Below, piece by piece: positions 30,362 to 37,947 of a stretch of DNA of 64,000 nucleotides; positions within the stretch are counted from its first letter, which is position 1; every line of letters begins with the position of its first letter. The notes below the pieces were generated by a model. It saw nothing but the letters and a program-made list of their open reading frames with translations. It made no database searches and had not been told where the DNA came from. Made by a program: the position numbers and the translations under genes. Origin of the DNA: Parabacteroides distasonis (GTDB lineage: Bacteria > Bacteroidota > Bacteroidia > Bacteroidales > Tannerellaceae); the NCBI RefSeq assembly GCF_004793765.1, contig NZ_SRYM01000002.1:62001-126000 (forward strand), written 5' to 3'.

Positions 30362-30899
30362 TATCATCAAATAAAGAACGAAGCTCGTCCAATTGGTTAT
30401 CTATAATCACACGATCGGCCTCATCACGATCCGCTTCCGGGAAGTACTCGTCCGCAGGAGTGGCCACCTCCTGCAAAGCTTCCATCGCCATGGAGCGAAC
30501 TTTATGAATATCCGTATAACAACGACCGTTTATAACAACATAATTATCCGAGCAAAAACAAGGATCTACCGGATTCAACAGCTGATTAAGTCCCAAAAGC
30601 AGCAAGCAACTGGCGGCGATACCGGGCACCAGATACAACACGGATCGTAAAGTAAATGTCTTCTTCTCCTCCACTTTTTCCACATCCAGCATAGAAAGGA
30701 TATCCTCATCAATCGGAATCAATGCCTCATCCGGCTCTCGCTCCTTCCGACTCTCCTCCTCCAAATAGGCAAACATAGGCGTATAGGCCGCTAACCTGTC
30801 CGGAACATTCCCGGAAGTAAAGAAGGCTCGAAGTTCCCGCTCTTCTTCCGAAGAGGTTTCTCCTTCAAAATATCGGTTTAATAACTCGTCTATGTCCAT
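30354..30899 (-). CDS. Probable anti-sigma factor (single transmembrane)
   Basis: A 181-aa protein without a signal peptide: an acidic N-terminal part (MDIDELLNRYFEGETSSEEERELRAFF, the helix-rich start common in Bacteroidetes anti-sigma proteins), one transmembrane helix (about 90-110, VLYLVPGIAASCLLLLGL), and a periplasmic C-terminal part with VINGRCYTDIHKVRSMAMEALQEV. It overlaps the ECF sigma gene by 10 bases, the usual position of the cognate anti-sigma factor. The assignment rests on context and topology; there is no FecR domain. Confidence 0.65.
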   Translation of the reverse strand: MDIDELLNRYFEGETSSEEERELRAFFTSGNVPDRLAAYTPMFAYLEEESRKEREPDEALIPIDEDILSMLDVEKVEEKKTFTLRSVLYLVPGIAASCLLLLGLNQLLNPVDPCFCSDNYVVINGRCYTDIHKVRSMAMEALQEVATPADEYFPEADRDEADRVIIDNQLDELRSLFDDNE

Positions 30900-31402
30900 T
30901 TCTCTTGTTCATTTAATTGTAAAAACTGTTCCCTTATCTTTTTCCGAGCCCTTGAGAGATTCACCCGGACATTCTCGACCGGTGTAGCCGTGATCTCCGC
31001 GATCTCGGCTAACTCATAGCCCTCTACATCCTTCATTCGGATGATGGTTTGCTGCAAAGTGGGTAACTGGGCGATCAAGCGCCGTATGCACTCGGCGGCA
31101 TCCCTTTGCTCCAGTTGTTCGTCCAGGCTTACCGCATCCGATACCAATGTAAGGCTCTCCAGCTCCGATCCCTGTGGCTTTCGCAACTTGACCTTATCCA
31201 ATGAGAGATTTTTCGTAACCTGCATAGCCAGTGCCTCCACGCTATGGTAGGCATCCAGTTTTTCCCGGATATACCAAAGCTTTATGAATGCCTCTTGCAC
31301 CACATCCTCAGCATCGGCTGTGTCCTCAACCAGTCTCCGGGAGAAATTCAACATCTTCTGCCGGAGAGGTAGTACGGTTATTTTAAACGTCTCAAGTTCC
31401 AT
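30890..31402 (-). CDS. ECF-family RNA polymerase sigma factor
   Basis: About 170 aa. Region 2 is DAEDVVQEAFIKLW (about 26-40) and region 4 is LPTLQQTIIRMKDVEGYELAEIAEITATPVENVRVNLSRARKKIR (about 115-160). I start it at the ATG at 31402 (MELETFK), because the 13 codons upstream look unlike the family. It heads the operon that runs to 28949 and probably controls that operon itself. It diverges from the PepSY-like gene at 31511. Confidence 0.92.
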   Translation of the reverse strand: MELETFKITVLPLRQKMLNFSRRLVEDTADAEDVVQEAFIKLWYIREKLDAYHSVEALAMQVTKNLSLDKVKLRKPQGSELESLTLVSDAVSLDEQLEQRDAAECIRRLIAQLPTLQQTIIRMKDVEGYELAEIAEITATPVENVRVNLSRARKKIREQFLQLNEQEKWT

Positions 31403-31510
31403 TTCTATAATCAAGACGACAAAGGAAGAAAAACATATCATGGAAAATTAACTTATTTGGAAAAAACTTTGCCTGTCACCCGTTTGTTTGTAATAGAAAA
31501 CTTAAACGTT

Positions 31511-31963
31511 ATGAAACTAAAAGTATCATTTACAGCCATTTTATTCATGAACTGCTGCTTATTCCTCACCGTAGGTTGCCAACAAAAGAAACAAGGTTCC
31601 GATGACAAATCGGTCCCTCAAGCGATTCAAAAGGTGATCCAGATAAAATATCCGGGGGCGACCATTACCGATTACGATAAAGATGCCGCAGGTGTAGAAG
31701 TCGACATCAAGGATAAAGGCGTTAAGAAAGAGGTTCTGCTCGGCAAAAATAACGAGTGGCTAAGTACGAAATTCGATATCCATGCCGAAGATGTTCCCGT
31801 AGACATCATGGATAACCTAACAAATTCGGCTTATCATGAATATAAGATAGATGAGGTGACACAAATAGACAAGCCTTCGGGAACATTTTACGTATTCAAA
31901 CTAGAGCATGAGAACAATGAGGTTCGCCTCACGTTTAACTCAAAGGCCCAATTATTGAAGTAG
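31511..31963 (+). CDS. PepSY-like (DUF2874) lipoprotein
   Basis: About 150 aa. The lipoprotein signal MKLKVSFTAILFMNCCLFLTVGC ends in a lipid Cys. The mature part carries the beta-lactamase-inhibitor-like PepSY fold seen in DUF2874: AIQKVIQIKYPGATITDYDKDAAGVEVDIKDKGVKKEVLLGKNNEWLSTKFDI, then a second half with YKIDEVTQI. The start at 31511 places the hydrophobic signal at the N-terminus; the open frame begins earlier at 31457. It is followed after 77 bases by a response regulator/kinase pair, and two more PepSY-like proteins follow those, so all may belong to one envelope-sensing module. Confidence 0.8.
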   Translation: MKLKVSFTAILFMNCCLFLTVGCQQKKQGSDDKSVPQAIQKVIQIKYPGATITDYDKDAAGVEVDIKDKGVKKEVLLGKNNEWLSTKFDIHAEDVPVDIMDNLTNSAYHEYKIDEVTQIDKPSGTFYVFKLEHENNEVRLTFNSKAQLLK

Positions 31964-32012
31964 AACGATACTGAATCTTTTCTTATTCCAGATTTTTATC
32001 AGAATATTTCAG

Positions 32013-32020
32013 TAGCTTTG
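32013..32020 (+). promoter_or_regulatory. Promoter -7 box of the two-component system
   Basis: TAGCTTTG matches TAnnTTTG exactly and lies 20 bases before the ATG at 32041. Confidence 0.55.
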
Positions 32021-32040
32021 TGTGATTAACAAGCTAGCCT

Positions 32041-32721
32041 ATGAAAATTCTGGTAGTCGAAGATGAAAACGCACTGAGAGAAGTTATCGTTCGTTCTCTT
32101 GAGAAAGAACGATATGTGGTAGAGAGCGCTTCCTCTTTCCGGGAAGCTTCTCTTAAAATAAATGATTATGATTACGATTGTATCGTATTGGACATCATGC
32201 TTCCGGGAGGTAGCGGCCTTACCCTTTTGAAGGAATTAAGGGCCTTACGCAAGAAAGACAGTATCATCATTATCTCCGCGAAAGACTCTATCGAGGATAA
32301 AGTTACAGGATTAGATCTTGGGGCCGATGATTATCTGACCAAGCCTTTCCATCTGGCGGAATTGAACGCCCGCATCAAGAGCGTTATCCGCCGCAAGCAA
32401 CAAGATGGGGAATTGCAACTGTCTTTAGCGAACCTAACGATATATCCCGATAAACATTCCGTCTATATAAACGGGAAAGAGATCGTATTGAACCGTAAGG
32501 AGTTCGATCTGCTCTACTATTTCATATCCAACCCCAACCGTTTGATCAGCAAAGCTACTTTAGCCGAGTCCGTCTGGGGAGATTATATAGACCAAGCCGA
32601 TAATTTCGACTTCATCTATAGCCAAGTAAAAAACTTGCGAAAGAAATTAAAAGCCGCCGGAGCCATCCCCGAAATAAAGGCGGTCTATGGCTTCGGTTAC
32701 AAAATGACCGACGAGGAATAA
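32041..32721 (+). CDS. OmpR/PhoB-family response regulator
   Basis: A 226-aa regulator. The receiver domain (1-120) has the acidic pocket E7-D8, the phospho-acceptor D51 in IVLDIMLPGGSG, the switch Ser in IIISA and the conserved Lys in YLTKPF. The C-terminal winged helix (about 130-222) has LNRKEFDLLYYFISNPN and the recognition region DFIYSQVKNLRKKL, ending GFGYKM. Its partner kinase starts 2 bases after the stop. Targets are unknown, but the neighbouring PepSY-like genes are likely members of the regulon. Confidence 0.95.
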   Translation: MKILVVEDENALREVIVRSLEKERYVVESASSFREASLKINDYDYDCIVLDIMLPGGSGLTLLKELRALRKKDSIIIISAKDSIEDKVTGLDLGADDYLTKPFHLAELNARIKSVIRRKQQDGELQLSLANLTIYPDKHSVYINGKEIVLNRKEFDLLYYFISNPNRLISKATLAESVWGDYIDQADNFDFIYSQVKNLRKKLKAAGAIPEIKAVYGFGYKMTDEE

Positions 32722-32723
32722 AT

Positions 32724-33995
32724 ATGAAGCTAATCCATTACACCCTCCGCAATTTATTTGTCCCCATATTGGTCATTTTCGCCGCTTGGGGATGTGTTTT
32801 CTGCCTTATGATTCTACATGAGGTAGAAGACGAGACGAATGACAGCCTTGAGAACTACAAAGAGATTATCATCCGCTCCGCCTTAGCGGACAGCACATTG
32901 CTGAAAGATCATGTGGATATCATGACCCGGTACTACATTCGTGAGGTTCCGGAAAGCGAAGCGAAACTAGATAAGGACGAGTTCTACGATACTACGGTAT
33001 ACATAGAGATAGAGCAAGAATACGAACCGGTTCGTGCCTTACGCACTTATTTCATGACAAAAGATCGTAAATTCTACGAACTGACGCTGGAGTTATCCAC
33101 CTTAGAACAAGAAGATATGATCGAGACGATTATCTGGAGCATGGCCGTCTTATATATCGCATTGATAAGTTGCATCTTATTCGTGATCCATCGAGGATTC
33201 AAAAGAAGCTTTAAGCCTTTATATAAGCTATTAAGCTGGCTGAAAAGTTTTCAAGTAGGCAAATATAATCCTCCATTAAACAACCCTACACCCATCGAGG
33301 AATTTAAGATATTAAACGAGACCGTTCAAGAAAGCGTCAACCAGAGCGACAAGCTATACAACAAACAAAGACATTTCGTAGAGAATGCCGCCCACGAGTT
33401 ACAAACTCCATTGGCCGTATGCATGAACAAATTAGAATTATTAAGCGAACATCCAGATTGCACAGAAGATCAACTGAAAGAGATCGCTGGCTTGCATCAA
33501 GCGTTGAACGGCATCATCCGGTTGAATAAATCCCTCCTATTACTTTCTCGGATAGATAACAAACAATTCCCCGAGACCCGGGATATTTGCCTAAATCATC
33601 TTATCCATAAGATATTAGAAGGAATTAATGACATATACGAAAGAAAAGCTCTCCACTTACGAGTTTCAGAAAAAGAGAGTTTGGTATGCACCATGAATGA
33701 ATCGCTGGCCACTACGTTAATCACCAATCTCATTAAAAACGCCTATGTCCATAATTACGAGAAAGGGGATATAGGAATCACGATCTCTCGTCGTATGCTT
33801 ACAATCGCAAATACGGGAATCGACAAAACCCTTGATAAGGAATTATTATTTGCCCGTTTTGCCAGCCAAAGCAAACAACAAGAATCGACGGGCCTTGGGT
33901 TGGCCATTGTCAAATCAATAGTCGATCTATATTCGATCCGGATAGATTACCAATACGCAAATGGCATGCATACATTCACATTATTATTCTATTAA
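32724..33995 (+). CDS. Sensor histidine kinase (HisKA/HATPase)
   Basis: A 423-aa inner-membrane kinase. Two transmembrane helices (about 10-32 and 138-155) enclose a periplasmic sensor of about 105 residues with no recognised fold. The H-box is VENAAHELQTPLAV with His224, followed by the N-box TNLIKNAYVHN and the G-box STGLGLAIVKSIVDLY. It phosphorylates the regulator encoded immediately upstream. The signal may involve the flanking secreted PepSY-like proteins (inference from context). Confidence 0.93.
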   Translation: MKLIHYTLRNLFVPILVIFAAWGCVFCLMILHEVEDETNDSLENYKEIIIRSALADSTLLKDHVDIMTRYYIREVPESEAKLDKDEFYDTTVYIEIEQEYEPVRALRTYFMTKDRKFYELTLELSTLEQEDMIETIIWSMAVLYIALISCILFVIHRGFKRSFKPLYKLLSWLKSFQVGKYNPPLNNPTPIEEFKILNETVQESVNQSDKLYNKQRHFVENAAHELQTPLAVCMNKLELLSEHPDCTEDQLKEIAGLHQALNGIIRLNKSLLLLSRIDNKQFPETRDICLNHLIHKILEGINDIYERKALHLRVSEKESLVCTMNESLATTLITNLIKNAYVHNYEKGDIGITISRRMLTIANTGIDKTLDKELLFARFASQSKQQESTGLGLAIVKSIVDLYSIRIDYQYANGMHTFTLLFY

Positions 33996-34062
33996 CGGCC
34001 GAAATTCCCAATTTTTTCCAAAATGCATCCTTTTCTTTGCGGTATAATAAAAAACAAGGCAT

Positions 34063-34506
34063 ATGAAAAGGATCAATTATTTACTGATAGTCTTATCATT
34101 ATTATCTGTCATGGCTTGTGCCGGCAATGATAAGATCACGAGTGACACCAACATATTGCCGGTTTCCAGCCGCCAATTCATATCGGATCATTTTAAAGAC
34201 ATCCCAGTATCGCATATCCAAATAGAGAAAAATCTGATCCGGATTAGCAGTTACGACGTGATCCTCACGGACGGGACCAATGTTGAGTTTAACCATAAAG
34301 GAGAATGGAAAGAGATTAAACGGCATGGGCTCCCTATCCCGCCAGTGATCATTCCGGAGGTAATACAAGACCTTATCAAGAAAAACTATTCATCGAATAA
34401 GGTTGTTAAAATAGAAAAAGAGATACGGGATTATGAGATAAAGCTAGATAACGGTCTTGAGATGACATTCGACTTAAAAGGGAACTTGATTGATATCGAT
34501 GACTAA
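34063..34506 (+). CDS. PepSY-like (DUF2874) lipoprotein
   Basis: A 147-aa lipoprotein (MKRINYLLIVLSLLSVMAC, lipid Cys about residue 19). Two PepSY-like half-domains follow: SRQFISDHFKDIPVSHIQIEKNLIRISSYDVILTDGTNVEFNHKGEWKEI and VIQDLIKKNYSSNKVVKIEKEIRDYEIKLDNGLEMTFDLKGNLIDID, each of the form helix, strands, GxxxxFDxxGxWxxI. It lies 67 bases after the kinase gene. Function is not established for the family; such proteins are commonly found next to two-component systems in Bacteroidales. Confidence 0.78.
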   Translation: MKRINYLLIVLSLLSVMACAGNDKITSDTNILPVSSRQFISDHFKDIPVSHIQIEKNLIRISSYDVILTDGTNVEFNHKGEWKEIKRHGLPIPPVIIPEVIQDLIKKNYSSNKVVKIEKEIRDYEIKLDNGLEMTFDLKGNLIDIDD

Positions 34507-34555
34507 TAGACACTCTAAGATAAGTATTAATATATTTTTAATTAAAATCAATCGT

Positions 34556-35398
34556 ATGAAAACAAAAGCATTCATAATGGCAACTTTGGTTTGCAGCTCA
34601 TTCGTATTCATGTCATGTGATGACGATGATGACAAATTCACACCTGAGAGTATTGTAACAAAAGCCTTTGACACAAAATATCCGGATGCGCAACGTGTCA
34701 GTTGGGAGAACGAGGCAGGCTATGTCAAAGCAGAATTTTACACCGGTTCATATGAGGCTGAAGCGTGGTTTGATCCGCAAGGCAACTGGATGCTGACAGA
34801 GACCGATCTTCCTTACAACGCTTTGCCCCAAACCGTAAAAAACAGTTTCGAGGCAAGCCTATACGCTAAATGGAAGATAGACGATGTAGATATGCTAGAA
34901 CGTCCGGACGCTGGTACCATTTACGTTCTCGACGTTGAAAATGGCGAGCAAGATGTAGACCTACATTATACGGAAGGCGGTATTCTCATCAAGGAAGTAA
35001 CCGATGGTAACGGCGACAACGAGCATCGTCCCTCCGTTACCCCCAGCGCTATTAAGGAACTCATTTCAGAGATGTATCCGGGAGCGACAATCCTTGAGAT
35101 AGATACGGAGGCAAAAGGTACCGAGTTGGATATCCTTCATGAGAATATCCATAAGGAAGTTTGGCTGGATACCCAGAACAAATGGTTATATACGGAGTGG
35201 GAAATACGCTCTTCCCAAGTACCCGATATCGTGATGACCGCATTCAAGGCCTCCGCATATGCCTCTTATCAAATCGATGATATCCATGTCATTCAAAAAG
35301 CGGAAGGACTCTCTTATGAGTTCGAGCTGGAGCAAGGAGACCGAGATATAACAATTCTTTTTAATGAAGAAGGGATCTTAGTCCCTCCTACCCATTAA
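34556..35398 (+). CDS. PepSY-like lipoprotein with tandem DUF2874 domains
   Basis: A 280-aa lipoprotein (MKTKAFIMATLVCSSFVFMSC, then an Asp-rich DDDDDK linker). The mature part has an internal duplication: TKAFDTKYPDAQRVSWENEAGYVKAEFYTGSYEAEAWFDPQGNWMLTETDL near residues 32-90 and IKELISEMYPGATILEIDTEAKGTELDILHENIHKEVWLDTQNKWLYTEWEI near 165-220, each followed by a YxxWKIDDV / YASYQIDDI half. The start is set at the ATG at 34556, in front of the lipoprotein signal. It is the third PepSY-like gene around the two-component system and is followed by the 22-bp repeat locus. Confidence 0.8.
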   Translation: MKTKAFIMATLVCSSFVFMSCDDDDDKFTPESIVTKAFDTKYPDAQRVSWENEAGYVKAEFYTGSYEAEAWFDPQGNWMLTETDLPYNALPQTVKNSFEASLYAKWKIDDVDMLERPDAGTIYVLDVENGEQDVDLHYTEGGILIKEVTDGNGDNEHRPSVTPSAIKELISEMYPGATILEIDTEAKGTELDILHENIHKEVWLDTQNKWLYTEWEIRSSQVPDIVMTAFKASAYASYQIDDIHVIQKAEGLSYEFELEQGDRDITILFNEEGILVPPTH

Positions 35399-35414
35399 AA
35401 AAAGACTCTTTATC

Positions 35415-35475
35415 GCAGTACTACTGCAACCCACGTGCAGTATTGCCGCAACCGCCGTGCAGTAGTACCGCAAAA
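35415..35475. repeat. Tandem 22-bp palindromic repeat (3 units)
   Basis: GCAGTA recurs at 35415, 35437 and 35459, an exact 22-base step, alternating with CTGCAA/CCGCAA half-sites so that each unit can form a hairpin. The words match those at 21485-21576. It lies between the ends of two convergent genes. Confidence 0.8.
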
Positions 35476-35517
35476 AAACCTCTTGAACTATATCGGAGTG
35501 GATGGATAAGGAAAGAA

Positions 35518-36147
35518 TTACTGAAAATGATATTTCTGCCACGTATAGACTTTCGGTTCAATGAGATACGGCTCTATTTTCTCACGAGCCTCTTGGCTCA
35601 GATATTGAGGAGTCGTATAAATGGCAGTCAAAGTCTGATCATCCGGACTCAATCGATATTGAATTAAATCCATATCCAAATGTGAGGCGGCCTCTTGATA
35701 GGCTTCGTCTTTCTTATCTATTCCCTGCTTGATATACCAATCGGAAGTTGGCTGCGTGAATAAATCGGATGTTGCCAAAGGCTCCCAATTGGTCGTGAAA
35801 AACTCGATACGGCTATCCGGAACCGGGCCGTTTACCGTAGAGACCATACAAACCACGTAGGTATTGTTTACCAAGGGAAGTAATTTCATCTCTACCGTGC
35901 TGCGCTCCGTAGTCTGTAGCAAAAGGTAATCGTTCGTTAGCTTTTGCAAGGTAGAGAAGCCATTCATCGTATTTTTCAGCCGGGATTCTTTCCCGGAAGT
36001 ATAAAGATCCACTAAATCCTTTCGCCAAGCGTGCTCCAATTGAGGGATGTATTGATCCGGCATCGCCGTGAACACATTTGCCATATCTTGCGCGTTCATT
36101 CCCAACGCAAAGACACAGATCAACAACGTAACTATAACTTGTCTCAT
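35518..36147 (-). CDS. DUF3256 family secreted protein
   Basis: A 209-aa protein with signal peptide MRQVIVTLLICVFALGMNAQ and the body DMANVFTAMPDQYIPQLEHAWRKDLVDLYTSGKESRLKNTMNGFSTLQKLTNDYLLLQTT, which I associate with DUF3256 (MPDxxIPxLxxxxRKDLVDLY). It is probably periplasmic. No function is known. It lies 11 bases after the EamA gene, so EamA, truA and this gene probably form one transcript. Confidence 0.8.
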   Translation of the reverse strand: MRQVIVTLLICVFALGMNAQDMANVFTAMPDQYIPQLEHAWRKDLVDLYTSGKESRLKNTMNGFSTLQKLTNDYLLLQTTERSTVEMKLLPLVNNTYVVCMVSTVNGPVPDSRIEFFTTNWEPLATSDLFTQPTSDWYIKQGIDKKDEAYQEAASHLDMDLIQYRLSPDDQTLTAIYTTPQYLSQEAREKIEPYLIEPKVYTWQKYHFQ

Positions 36148-36158
36148 GCTCTAATTTT

Positions 36159-37055
36159 CTATTTTGTCCCCAAATATAAGAATATCATTCCTAACAACAC
36201 AAGGAATAAGTCGATCGCCTTGTTCTTTAAGTTTTTTTCATGGAAGAAGATGGCTCCTGCCAAGAATGTCACCAATACGTTACTTCGGCGTACCATCGAT
36301 ACGATCGAGATCATGGAGTCCGGAAATGTCAAAGCATAAAAGTACACCCAATCCGCCACGCATAAGAATACGGAGATAAAAATAATATTCCATCGCCATT
36401 GAAAAGGCGTGCTCTTTTTCCGGTTCGGATACCATAAAAACAACAGGATAAATGACATGATAACACATTGATAGACATTAAACCAGACTTGTACCGTCAT
36501 CACATCCATGCTACGCATCAAATGCTTATCATACAATCCGCTCATCGCCCCGGTCAAGATAGATAAGACCGTGAAGAAGATCCATTTATTATGGGCGAAA
36601 TGAATTCCCTCTTTCTTTCCCGAAGAGGAAAGGAGATAAAAGGAAGCGATAGAGAGCAAGACTCCGATCCATTGATACAAATTCAGCCGCTCCCCAAACA
36701 GAAGCATCGCGCCCAGTAGCGTAAGCACGGGTTGGCTGGCCTTGATCGGCCCGGTTATCGTCAGCGGCAAATGCTTTAAGGCAAAATACCCCGATATCCA
36801 AGAGGAGAGGACGATCACCGCCTTTATCAATACTTTCACGTGATCCTCCAGAGAAGCACGGGGTACATACACCATCGTCCCGTCCAAGCAATCCGTATAA
36901 AAAGAGAACAAGATGAACGGGACGAAAATCAAACTGCTTATAAGCGTATTGAAGAATAAAACGGGGATAACAGCATTCCCGTTTAACGACATTTTCTTAT
37001 TAACCTCGTAACAACCTAACAAGAAGGCGGAGAGGAAGGCTAGAGCTAACCACAT
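36159..37055 (-). CDS. EamA/DMT-family transporter
   Basis: A 298-aa inner-membrane protein with ten hydrophobic segments in two EamA halves. LPLTITGPIKASQPVLTLLGAMLLFGERLNLYQWIGVLLSIASFYLLS and FPDSMISIVSMVRRSNVLVTFLAGAIFFHEKNLKNKAIDLFLVLLGMIFLYLG show the paired end-of-domain motif (P/S-x-x-V-x-x-x-x-G...E) of the drug/metabolite transporter superfamily. Substrate unknown. It sits between truA and the DUF3256 gene, 3 bases after truA. Confidence 0.85.
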   Translation of the reverse strand: MWLALAFLSAFLLGCYEVNKKMSLNGNAVIPVLFFNTLISSLIFVPFILFSFYTDCLDGTMVYVPRASLEDHVKVLIKAVIVLSSWISGYFALKHLPLTITGPIKASQPVLTLLGAMLLFGERLNLYQWIGVLLSIASFYLLSSSGKKEGIHFAHNKWIFFTVLSILTGAMSGLYDKHLMRSMDVMTVQVWFNVYQCVIMSFILLFLWYPNRKKSTPFQWRWNIIFISVFLCVADWVYFYALTFPDSMISIVSMVRRSNVLVTFLAGAIFFHEKNLKNKAIDLFLVLLGMIFLYLGTK

Positions 37056-37058
37056 AGT

Positions 37059-37817
37059 TTAGCCCTCCACAGGAAAGAGTTCTTCCGGGTACGTAACATC
37101 TACCAAGAACAGGGCGTGTCCCGGCACGGAGGTTCCGGCCTTGCAACGATCCTTAGCCTCGATCACATTTCGGAAGCCGTCTATCGTTAAACGTCCTCTT
37201 CCTACCTCCAGCAAAGTACCTACGATCGCACGCACCATATTACGAAGGAAACGGTCGGCACGGATCGTAAATACCCAGGCATCCCCTTCTTGCGTCCACT
37301 CCGCATACTGGATATGACAATTATTAGTCTTTACATCCGTGTGCAATTTGCTGAAACTCGTAAAATCGATATAATCGAATAAAACCTTACAAGCCTCGTT
37401 CATAGCCTCGAAATCCAAACGACCGGGAAGCTTATAAACCAGCTCATAATTAAACGGGTCTTTCTTTGTCGTAATATAATATTTATAGGTTCGTGAAGTA
37501 GCGTCGAAGCGGGCATGCGCCTCCGGTACGACCGGCACGATCTTATAAACGGCGATATCTTTGGGCAGGAGCCTATTCAATTTTTCCGCAAGGAATACCA
37601 AATCCCCGATCGGTTCCTCCCAATCAAAATGGGCGATCATCAAGCGGGCATGTACGCCGGCATCGGTACGGCCGGCCCCCACAATAGGTACGGGCTTACG
37701 CATTAAGGTGGCCAAGGCCTCCTCTATAGATTGCTGCACCGTCATACCATTCGGCTGGATCTGCCAGCCCCGAAAATTCTTTCCGTTATATCCCAGATAT
37801 ATAAAATATCGTCTCAC
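37059..37817 (-). CDS. truA: tRNA pseudouridine(38-40) synthase TruA
   Basis: About 252 aa. TruA makes pseudouridine at positions 38-40 of the tRNA anticodon arm. The catalytic Asp lies in [38 protein letters not shown] is the usual start and [19 protein letters not shown] the usual late motif. I take the GTG at 37817 (MRRYFIYL) as start: the ATG at 37883 would add 22 unrelated residues and lies upstream of the -7 box at 37856-37863, so it is unlikely to be transcribed from that promoter. Confidence 0.93.
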   Translation of the reverse strand: MRRYFIYLGYNGKNFRGWQIQPNGMTVQQSIEEALATLMRKPVPIVGAGRTDAGVHARLMIAHFDWEEPIGDLVFLAEKLNRLLPKDIAVYKIVPVVPEAHARFDATSRTYKYYITTKKDPFNYELVYKLPGRLDFEAMNEACKVLFDYIDFTSFSKLHTDVKTNNCHIQYAEWTQEGDAWVFTIRADRFLRNMVRAIVGTLLEVGRGRLTIDGFRNVIEAKDRCKAGTSVPGHALFLVDVTYPEELFPVEG

Positions 37818-37855
37818 GCTTATGCTCTTTACTTTATCTTTTCTAAAATGTGGCA

Positions 37856-37863
37856 CAAAGGTA
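37856..37863 (-). promoter_or_regulatory. Promoter -7 box of the truA operon
   Basis: The minus strand reads TACCTTTG, a perfect TAnnTTTG box, about 39 bases before the GTG at 37817. No convincing -33 element is seen. Confidence 0.5.
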
Positions 37864-37882
37864 CAGAAATCCAGCAAAGCCA

Positions 37883-37913
37883 TTGCCTGAATGGACTAAA
37901 AAGTTTAATTTTG
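37883..37913 (+). promoter_or_regulatory. Promoter of the AspT-like antiporter
   Basis: ATTG (37883-37886) in place of TTTG, a 19-base spacer and TAATTTTG (37906-37913), a perfect -7 box, 34 bases before the ATG at 37948. It is back to back with the truA promoter. Confidence 0.5.
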
Positions 37914-37947
37914 CATCATTAATAGCTTCATTTCAAAACAATCTGAC

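Noticed and set aside
37818-37883. ATG at 37883 as start of truA
   Set aside because: It lies upstream of the -7 box and adds 22 residues absent from TruA proteins.
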